Below are positions 58,136-64,000 of a stretch of 64,000 nt of DNA, one piece after another (position 1 is the stretch's first letter; each line of letters starts with the position of its first letter). The stretch is taken from the NCBI GenBank assembly GCA_017428565.1, contig JAFRQP010000014.1, positions 62,001-126,000 on the forward strand, read 5' to 3'. Source of the stretch: Oscillospiraceae bacterium (GTDB lineage: Bacteria; Bacillota; Clostridia; Oscillospirales; Oscillospiraceae). The position numbers and the translations under genes are program-made. A model generated the notes under the pieces. The model did no database searches. It was not told where the DNA came from and saw only the letters and a program-made list of their open reading frames with translations.

Positions 58136-59137
58136 TCAGCGGAAGTTGGCCTGATAGATGTGCGCGGCAAGGGGGGCGGAGCCAAAGTCCACCACGATCC
58201 ATCCGGAGAGCCCGTCCAGCTCCGTCAGCCGCGGGTTCAGATCCCTGGCAAAGCCGTAGGGGTGGCCGAACTTGGCCGTACCCTTGGTACTCAGAAAATG
58301 GATGGCGATGTTCCCGTCCCCGGTCGGCGCCTCCCGCAGGCCGGTGGTGAAGCTGGTCCACTTCTCCTCCGCGGGGTACTCGTAACGGTCCTGCACCCAG
58401 AGGGTGCAGCTCCCGTTGTCCTCCCGGGCGGTGTTCAGACTGAAGTCATCATATCCGTTCTGGTTCGCCCAGAGCAGAGGGATGCCCGCCTCAGCTCCAA
58501 GGCCCGCCTCGTCCTCATAGCGGCGCAGCAGCACCAGTCTCCCCCGGGCCTCCCCCAGGCTGGGGATGGTATCCGTCAGCAGCCAGTGCTCCGGGGATTT
58601 TTGAATATAGCCGTTCAGCACCTGCTGGAACTGGGCCACAGACTCGTCCCCGTGCTCCTGCTTCACCACAAAAAGCACCGTCTCCGTGGGGTGGGCGTCC
58701 AGGAAGGCGTAGCAGTCCTCCAGCACCAGATCCAGGCTCAGATTGGAGGCCCAGGGCATGGCGCCGGTGCGGCAGTTGGTAAAGCCGTGCATCAGCTTCA
58801 TGCCGTCCCCGTCCACGGCCAGGCGGATATCCAGATAGCGGAAGCCCGCCTCCAGCTGTTCGCCGATATTCAGGGCCTGGCATTTGGAAAAGAAGGCAAG
58901 CTGCACATACTGGGTGCCGCTGTCGTGGGTGCCGGGGATCACGATGGCGTCCAGGGGCGTGCCGTCGTCCAGGGCGGCCATCCAATCTGCGCTGCCCTCC
59001 ACGGCGCTCCGGTCGCCGGTCTCGGTCAGCGGGATCACAAAGAGGGTCAGCAGCACCAGCGCAAGCAGCGCCCCCAGGATGCGCAGGATGATCTTTCCCG
59101 CGCCGATCTTTTTCTTTTCCTTCGCTTTTTTGCTCAT
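58136..59137 (-). CDS. PI-PLC X-domain phosphodiesterase, signal-anchored
   Basis: A 333-residue protein with a basic N-terminus and one hydrophobic segment (about residues 15-38, IILRILGALLALVLLTLFVI). A phosphatidylinositol-specific phospholipase C X-domain follows. First catalytic His in AIVIPGTHDSGTQYV, acidic residues in FRYLDIRLAVDGDGMKLMHG, second His in LMHGFTNC. It would act outside the cell on phosphoinositides or related phosphodiesters. ATG 59137 with AGGAGG 7 nt upstream; a -10 TATACT (59167-59172, minus) with extended TGG lies before it. Confidence 0.85.
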   Translation of the reverse strand: MSKKAKEKKKIGAGKIILRILGALLALVLLTLFVIPLTETGDRSAVEGSADWMAALDDGTPLDAIVIPGTHDSGTQYVQLAFFSKCQALNIGEQLEAGFRYLDIRLAVDGDGMKLMHGFTNCRTGAMPWASNLSLDLVLEDCYAFLDAHPTETVLFVVKQEHGDESVAQFQQVLNGYIQKSPEHWLLTDTIPSLGEARGRLVLLRRYEDEAGLGAEAGIPLLWANQNGYDDFSLNTAREDNGSCTLWVQDRYEYPAEEKWTSFTTGLREAPTGDGNIAIHFLSTKGTAKFGHPYGFARDLNPRLTELDGLSGWIVVDFGSAPLAAHIYQANFR

Positions 59138-59196
59138 GGTCAAGCCTCCTGTTCTCAGATACAAACAGTATACCAGCACTGAGGAAAAATGGGAAG

Positions 59197-59244
59197 AAAA
59201 AACTGCGTCTCCCCACACGCGGGCGAGCCGCGTGCGGGAGACGC
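59197..59244 (-). terminator. Terminator after the PcrA-like helicase gene
   Basis: On the minus strand a ~17-bp GC-rich stem (59244-59228 with 59222-59205, one bulge) followed by AGTTTTTT. Confidence 0.88.
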
Positions 59245-59250
59245 CTTGGT

Positions 59251-61398
59251 TCAAATGCCCTCCAGCTTCACCCGGAAGGAGATGCGCCGGGGGGTCTTCA
59301 TCCCGTCGAACTGCACCACGTAGGCCGCCTTTGCCGCGTCGATCTCCGTGACGACGCCGCAGCCCAGGATCTCGTGCCGCACCCGCCGGCCCACGGCAAA
59401 GCGCGCCTCCGCCCGCTCCGCCGGCAGCAGCCGCTCGCTGGCGGCGATATAGTCTCTGGCGTCCCGGATGAGGCCTTCCTTGGGCGGGGCGGTATAGGCC
59501 AGCAGCGCGGGGTCGATGTCCAGCAGAAAGCGGGAGGGGTAGCGGGGCGAGGCGTCCAGATTCCGCCCCTCCGCCTCGGAGAGATAGAGCGCCTTCTCCG
59601 CCCGGGTCACCGCCACAAAGGCAAGGCGCCGCTCCTCCTCCATGCCGGGGAGGGTGCTGGTGCGGCCGGAGGGAAAGATCCCCTCGTTCATCCCGCAGAG
59701 GAACACATAGGGAAACTCCAGACCCTTGGCAGCGTGGACGGTCATAAGCTTCACCTTGTCTCCCCCGTCCTCGGCGTCGGCGTTGGTGAAGAGGGCCACA
59801 TGGCTCAGGTAATGCTCCAGCGCCGCCTCTTCGCCGCAGCCGGTCTCGTACTCGTACACCGACTGCTTCAGCTCCGCCAGATTGTCCAGCCGCTCCTGGC
59901 TGCCCTCAGTGCGCAGCATCCGCTCATAGCCGCTCTTGTCCAGGAGCTCGCTCAGCAGCTCTGAGATGGGCCGGGCGGCGTAGCTCTGGGCAAAGCTCTC
60001 CACCAGGGAGATAAACTTCGTCGCGCCGGTCCCCTTGAAAAGCTCCTCGTCCACACTGCGGCAGAGGGCCTGATAGAGGCTGCAGCCCTCCCGCTCGGCC
60101 CGCTCCCGCAGAGCCTGCATCCGCCGCTGGCCCAGGTTGCGCTTGGGGACGTTGGCGACGCGGGCGAAGGACAGATCGTCCTTGTAGGCCACCATGCGCA
60201 GATAGCTCAGCGCGTCCTTGATCTCCCGGCGGCCGAAGAAGGGCACGCCGCTGTAAATGGTATAGGGGATCCTGCGCCTGCGGAAGACCTCCTCCAGCCT
60301 GTTGGTGAGATAGTGGGCCCGGTAGAGCACCGCCATGTCCCGGAATGCGACGCCCCTGTCCTGCAGCTCCAGCATCTGAAAGGCGATCTGCTCCGCCTCC
60401 GCCTCGCTGTTGGGCGCGTGGTGGCAGAGGGGCAGGGGCCCGTCCGGCAGGGTGGGGATCAGGTCCTTTTTGATCCGGCTGCGGTTCTTGTCGATGAGGG
60501 AGTTGGCCGCCGCCAGGATCTGGGGCGAGGAGCGATAGTTCTCCATCATCATGATGGTCTTCGTGCCCGGGAACTCCCGGTCGAAGTTCAGCAGATAGCG
60601 GACGTCCGCCCCGCGCCAGCTGTAGATGGTCTGGTCCGGATCCCCCACGATAAAGAGATTTTTGTGGTAGCCGCAGAGGGCCTCCATCAGCCGGTACTGG
60701 GGCGGGTCGATGTCCTGAAACTCGTCGATCATGATGTATTCCAGGCGCTGCTGCCACTTGAGACGGATCTGCTCGTTCTGCTCAAAGATATAGAGCGTCA
60801 CGAAGATCAAATCGTTGTAGTCCAGGCCGAAGCACTTCTTCTCCTGATACAGATAGCCGTAGAAGATGATGTCGTCCGTGGCCGTGGCCTTCTCGTACTT
60901 CTCCTTCAGCTCCGCCAGGCTCATGCCGATCAGATCCAGATAATAGTCCGGCTTTTTGATCCCCTTCTGGATCTCGATCATGTCCCGGGCCTGGGCGAAG
61001 GTCTTGTCCCGCAGGCTCAGCCCCCGCTCCTCGTAGATGATCTGGAGCATGGCGTCGATATCCGAGTTGTCCAGCACCAGAAAGCTCCGGGGGTACTGGA
61101 CGGCAAAGCTCTCCTCCTGCAGCACCGTGACACAGAAGCCGTGGAAGGTGTTGATGAAGCCGGTGTCGTTGTCCCCGGTCAGATTGTGGATCCGCTGGCG
61201 CATCTCGTTGGCGGCTTTGTTGGTGAAGGTGACGCAGAGGATGTTCCCCGGCAGGATGCCCATGTCGTTCACCAGGTAGGCAAAGCGGTGGCTCAGCGCC
61301 CGGGTCTTGCCGGAGCCGGCCCCGGCAATGACGCGCACGAAGCCCTCCGTGGTGGTCACGGCCTCCCGCTGGGCGGCGTTCAGAATGCTCAGATCCAT
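59251..61398 (-). CDS. pcrA: UvrD/PcrA-family ATP-dependent DNA helicase
   Basis: SF1A 3'-5' DNA helicase of 715 residues. Motif Q/I: LNAAQREAV and VIAGAGSGKTRAL. Ia: CVTFTNKAANEMRQRI. II: YIMIDEFQDID. III: LFIVGDPDQTIYSWRGAD. IV-VI: NYRSSPQIL, TVHAAKGLEFPYVFLCGM, RLAFVAVTRAEKALYLS. The C-terminal tail ends in a PcrA-like tudor segment (FAVGRRVRHEILGCGVVTEI). It works in repair and in clearing RNA polymerase or RecA from DNA. AGGAT precedes the ATG. Single gene. Confidence 0.92.
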   Translation of the reverse strand: MDLSILNAAQREAVTTTEGFVRVIAGAGSGKTRALSHRFAYLVNDMGILPGNILCVTFTNKAANEMRQRIHNLTGDNDTGFINTFHGFCVTVLQEESFAVQYPRSFLVLDNSDIDAMLQIIYEERGLSLRDKTFAQARDMIEIQKGIKKPDYYLDLIGMSLAELKEKYEKATATDDIIFYGYLYQEKKCFGLDYNDLIFVTLYIFEQNEQIRLKWQQRLEYIMIDEFQDIDPPQYRLMEALCGYHKNLFIVGDPDQTIYSWRGADVRYLLNFDREFPGTKTIMMMENYRSSPQILAAANSLIDKNRSRIKKDLIPTLPDGPLPLCHHAPNSEAEAEQIAFQMLELQDRGVAFRDMAVLYRAHYLTNRLEEVFRRRRIPYTIYSGVPFFGRREIKDALSYLRMVAYKDDLSFARVANVPKRNLGQRRMQALRERAEREGCSLYQALCRSVDEELFKGTGATKFISLVESFAQSYAARPISELLSELLDKSGYERMLRTEGSQERLDNLAELKQSVYEYETGCGEEAALEHYLSHVALFTNADAEDGGDKVKLMTVHAAKGLEFPYVFLCGMNEGIFPSGRTSTLPGMEEERRLAFVAVTRAEKALYLSEAEGRNLDASPRYPSRFLLDIDPALLAYTAPPKEGLIRDARDYIAASERLLPAERAEARFAVGRRVRHEILGCGVVTEIDAAKAAYVVQFDGMKTPRRISFRVKLEGI

Positions 61399-61430
61399 GA
61401 GATTATCCTCACAAGATAATTTATGTCCTC

Positions 61431-61459
61431 ATTTTATCACAAACGCCCCTTCTCCGCAA
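61431..61459 (-). promoter_or_regulatory. Promoter of the helicase gene, inside a hairpin
   Basis: Minus-strand TTGCGG (61454-61459), 17-bp spacer, TAAAAT (61431-61436). The -35 is in the loop of the hairpin 61439-61479. Confidence 0.6.
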
Positions 61460-61479
61460 GAGCGAGAAGGGGCGTTTGT
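61439..61479. terminator. Hairpin between antiporter and helicase genes
   Basis: A 16-bp perfect stem (61439-61454 with 61464-61479, 9-nt loop). For the minus-strand antiporter transcript there is no U-tract after it, so termination may be partial. Confidence 0.65.
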
Positions 61480-61494
61480 CGTGGTTTTTTCGAT

Positions 61495-63747
61495 TTAGTC
61501 CTCCGAGAAGCCGCCGGCCAGGAGCCTGGCCGCCATCTTCCGGGTGCCCAGCACCCAGACCAGGTCGTCCCGCTGGATGCTCATGTTCACGTCCGGCTGC
61601 AGGATGGGCAGCTTGTTGCGCTGCAGGCCCAGGATCATACAGTCGTACTTCTCCCGCAGGCCGCTGCTGCGGATGGTCTTGCCCTGCAGCTCCGCAGCCT
61701 TCTCCACGGGGATGACCGTGGCGTAGAGATGGGACGCGTCCCCCTCCTGGCTCTCGGTGAAGGCGCGCAGGGTGACAGGCTCGCTCTCCTCCCTGGCGCC
61801 AAGGCTCAGACGCAGGGCGCGCAGATCCTCGCTGCGGCCGATGACCAGCAGCTTGTCCCCCGCTTTCAGCTCCGCACTGCCGGAGGGCATGTTCAGGTGC
61901 TTTTTGCCCCGGACGACGCGGATCACGTTCACACTGAAGCGATGGCCCCAGTCCAGCTGCTTGAGGGTCTTGCCCGCCATCTCGCCGCCGCAGCTCAGCT
62001 CCTCCACAAAGAGCTTCTCGTCCAGCCACTCGGTGTTCTCGTCGTCCCGCTGGAGGTTGCGCTCGTTGAAATTGGCCATGAACTGCGCCTCGGCGGAAAT
62101 ATAGGCCGAGGAGAGCCAGCCCGTGCGGGAGATAAGCGCCACCGCCGCCGCGATCAGCGGCAGCAGCCACACCCCGCTGACTCCCAGCAGGGTCTGCAGG
62201 GGGAAGAAGACGATCAGCACGATAAGCAGGTAACGCAGCGCCGTGAGCGTGATGAGCGGGAGCTTGAAATAGCGGTTTTTCACCCAGAGGGTCGTGTACT
62301 CGGTAGAGTGCAGGTCCAGCATGGGCCGCACGAAGAGGGCTATGCCCAGCACGCAGAAGGCCACGCAGATCGGCCGGATGAGGCCGGGCTCCAGAGGGGT
62401 CTTTTCCAGCAGGGGCTGGAGCACGAACTGACCCAGCAGGGTCACGCCCATCATGAGCACGCCGTAGAGCGCCGTGACCTTCACATAGCGCCGCAGAAAA
62501 CGCAGCCAGTCGCTGTCCTGCTCCTTGCGGCTGCCGTCCTCCTCGGTATAGCGCTCCAGCTTCTCCGCCAGCTTCTTTGGCAGCGCCTTGTGGATCAGGC
62601 GATAGATCCCGTCCGCGCTCTTGATGAAGAAGGGCGTGGTCAGCGTGGTGAGGATGGAGACCGCCACCACGATGGGATAGACCTTCTCCTCGATGACCCC
62701 CAGGCTCATGCCCAGGGAGGCGATGATGAACGCGAACTCGCCGATCTGCGCCAGGGAGCAGCCGCAGTGGACGGCCTTGGAAAGGCTCTGCCCCGACAGC
62801 AGCACACCCAGAGAGGAGATGAGCAGCTTGCCCACGATGGTCACCGCCGTGATGATCAGGATGGGGACGATGTAGCGCAGGATCATGGCCGGATCCAGCA
62901 TCATGCCCACCGACAGGAAAAACACCGATCCGAAGAGGTCTTTGACCCCGGAGGAGAGGTGCTCCACCCGCTCGGCATGGACGGTGCCCGCCAGCAGGGA
63001 GCCCGCCAGGAAGGCGCCCAGAGCCGAGGAGAAGCCCAGCTTTTCCGCCAGCAGCACCATGCCGAAGCAGATGCCCAGGGCGGCCAGCAGCAGGGTCTCG
63101 TCGTTCATGAACTTCTCCGCTTTGCGCAGGAGCGTGGGCAGGATGTAGATGCCCAGGATCAGCCACAGCGCCAGATACAGCACCAGCATCCCCAGCTTCA
63201 GCGCAAGCTCCCCGCCGGAGATGTTCTTGCTGACCGACACCGTGGACAGGATGATCATCATGAAGATCCCCGCGATGTCCTCGATGACCAGAGTGCCGAA
63301 AACCAGCTGGGCAAAGGGCTTCTGCCGCACGCCCAGTTCGTCAAAGGCCTTGATGATGATGGTGGTGGAGCTCATGGAGAGCATGCCGCCCAGGAAAATG
63401 CTGTCCATCATACCCCAGCCCATGGCCTGTCCAACCAGGTAGCCCACCACCAGCATACCGAAGACCTCGGTGAGGGCGGTGATGATGGCGGTGCCGCCCA
63501 CGGAGACCAGCTTGTGAAGGTTGAATTCCAGACCCAGGCCGAACATCAGCACAATGATGCCGATCTCGCTCCAGGTCTCGATGGAGGCCTTGTCCGCCAC
63601 CGTAAAAAACCAGGGCATATAGGGGCCGACCAAAAAGCCCGCCAAAATATAGCCCAGCACCAGCGGCAGCTTGAAGCGTTTGAACAGCACCGCCACCACG
63701 CCGGCCGTCAGCAGCATGATGGCAAGATCCGATATGATTTTTGGCAT
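61495..63747 (-). CDS. CPA2-type cation/proton antiporter with TrkA domains
   Basis: A 750-residue protein. Residues ~1-390 form a Kef-like antiporter with about 12 helices (LVLGYILAGFLVGPYMPW, GLGLEFNLHKL, TLVIEDIAGIFMMIILS with the ion-binding Asp pair, SLAQIGEFAFI). A second membrane block follows (about 440-570). The C-terminal ~180 residues contain two TrkA-C-like domains (ELKAGDKLLVIGRSEDLRAL, SIQRDDLVWVLGTRKM). It exchanges K+ or Na+ for H+. GGGGGAG lies upstream of the ATG. Confidence 0.9.
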   Translation of the reverse strand: MPKIISDLAIMLLTAGVVAVLFKRFKLPLVLGYILAGFLVGPYMPWFFTVADKASIETWSEIGIIVLMFGLGLEFNLHKLVSVGGTAIITALTEVFGMLVVGYLVGQAMGWGMMDSIFLGGMLSMSSTTIIIKAFDELGVRQKPFAQLVFGTLVIEDIAGIFMMIILSTVSVSKNISGGELALKLGMLVLYLALWLILGIYILPTLLRKAEKFMNDETLLLAALGICFGMVLLAEKLGFSSALGAFLAGSLLAGTVHAERVEHLSSGVKDLFGSVFFLSVGMMLDPAMILRYIVPILIITAVTIVGKLLISSLGVLLSGQSLSKAVHCGCSLAQIGEFAFIIASLGMSLGVIEEKVYPIVVAVSILTTLTTPFFIKSADGIYRLIHKALPKKLAEKLERYTEEDGSRKEQDSDWLRFLRRYVKVTALYGVLMMGVTLLGQFVLQPLLEKTPLEPGLIRPICVAFCVLGIALFVRPMLDLHSTEYTTLWVKNRYFKLPLITLTALRYLLIVLIVFFPLQTLLGVSGVWLLPLIAAAVALISRTGWLSSAYISAEAQFMANFNERNLQRDDENTEWLDEKLFVEELSCGGEMAGKTLKQLDWGHRFSVNVIRVVRGKKHLNMPSGSAELKAGDKLLVIGRSEDLRALRLSLGAREESEPVTLRAFTESQEGDASHLYATVIPVEKAAELQGKTIRSSGLREKYDCMILGLQRNKLPILQPDVNMSIQRDDLVWVLGTRKMAARLLAGGFSED

Positions 63748-63788
63748 TTCCGTCTCCCCCTGCGCACTGTTCTATTCGGAATAATTGT

Positions 63789-63817
63789 ATTATATCATTC
63801 TTTCTCTGTTTTGGAAA
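63789..63817 (-). promoter_or_regulatory. Promoter of the antiporter gene
   Basis: Minus-strand TTTCCA (63812-63817), 17-bp spacer, TATAAT (63789-63794). Confidence 0.7.
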
Positions 63818-63873
63818 GGCCCTGCTCCCTTCCCATCACAAAGATTTCGGCTCCCGCCCGCCTGTGCCGCCGG

Positions 63874-63902
63874 TTTACAAAGCAGGCGGGAGCGCGTATA
63901 AT
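63874..63902 (+). promoter_or_regulatory. Promoter of the gene at the right edge
   Basis: TTTACA (63874-63879), 17-bp spacer, TATAAT (63897-63902). An inverted repeat (GCTCCCGCC near 63850 and GGCGGGAGC near 63885-63893) brackets the -35, a possible operator. Confidence 0.72.
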
Positions 63903-63925
63903 CGGGAGAGAAAGAAGGCGAGGAT

Positions 63926-64000
63926 ATGCAAAAGCATTTGTTTCTGACCGGGCCCGCGGGCTGCGGGAAAAGCGAGGCAATCCGAAAGACGCTGGGTTCC
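63926..64000 (+). CDS. P-loop NTPase, 3'-truncated by window edge
   Basis: Only 25 residues are inside the window: MQKHLFLTGPAGCGKSEAIR and five more. The P-loop GPAGCGKS close to the N-terminus after a short hydrophobic strand resembles nucleoside-triphosphatases of the THEP1 type, but many small P-loop proteins begin this way. AGGCGAGG is upstream of the ATG and a strong promoter lies 25 bp further up. The rest of the gene is outside the window. Confidence 0.6.
   Translation, partial: MQKHLFLTGPAGCGKSEAIRKTLGS

Overview
The window looks like chromosome of a GC-rich anaerobic Firmicute, most likely a gut Clostridium relative of the Oscillospiraceae type (for example the Oscillibacter, Flavonifractor or Lawsonibacter neighbourhood). 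This is inferred from a sodium-pumping oxaloacetate decarboxylase, LicD proteins, a TepA/ClpP-like protein, an Lsa-type ABC-F protein, GGAGG ribosome sites with frequent TTG/GTG starts, and sigma-A-type promoters that nearly all have 17-bp spacers. I see no rRNA, tRNA, CRISPR array, insertion sequence or phage gene.

Layout. 0-3.2 kb: serC (5' end cut off), serA and a DUF1015 gene on the + strand, closed by a bidirectional terminator. 3.3-6.7 kb (-): a four-gene Na+-translocating oxaloacetate decarboxylase operon. 6.8-9.2 kb (-): flavodoxin-type reductase, nitroreductase, a small unknown protein and a YhhN membrane protein. 9.3-11.1 kb (-): an ABC-F ribosome-protection gene behind a leader with a short leader peptide, an antiterminator and an intrinsic terminator. 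11.2-18.3 kb: a guanylate-kinase-like gene with an altered P-loop, a coiled-coil membrane protein, dus, a Na/Pi symporter, an RluA-type pseudouridine synthase and prmA. 18.3-22.7 kb (-): prfA, a Sua5-CoaE fusion, an M18 aminopeptidase and tepA. 22.8-27.2 kb: two small unknowns, a DUF853/HerA-like ATPase, cdsA and a CDF metal exporter under a NiCo (czcD) riboswitch with a perfect consensus promoter. 27.6-32.8 kb: a large Fe-S/FAD oxidoreductase, a hydrolase-membrane protein and a divergent MarR regulator.

33.1-57.9 kb (-) is a surface-polysaccharide locus. From the upstream end it encodes a membrane UDP-sugar 4,6-dehydratase, a sugar aminotransferase, an initiating sugar-phosphate transferase and a GT4 glycosyltransferase (a PglF/E/C/A-like set). 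It continues with a cytidylyltransferase, a CDP-alcohol phosphotransferase, a Wzy/ligase-like protein, a MurJ/Wzx-like flippase, three LicD proteins, a class-V aminotransferase, a cytidylyltransferase-oxidoreductase fusion, a GNAT protein and two NTP_transf_5 proteins (one fused to VanZ). Last is an operon for UDP-uronic acid and dTDP-sugar precursors whose first gene fuses a DNA-binding domain to a galacturonokinase-like kinase. Together they suggest a polymer that starts on a 4-amino-dideoxy sugar, contains uronic acid, and is decorated through CDP-activated alcohols and LicD transferases.

58.1-64 kb: a PI-PLC-type secreted or anchored protein, a PcrA/UvrD helicase, a CPA2 antiporter with TrkA domains, and the start of a P-loop NTPase gene cut by the window edge.

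The strongest regulatory findings are the ABC-F attenuator with a three-copy switching element, the NiCo riboswitch, and a 20-bp palindrome over the promoter of the uronic-acid operon. The strongest protein findings are the HTH-kinase, Sua5-CoaE, VanZ-nucleotidyltransferase and cytidylyltransferase-oxidoreductase fusions.
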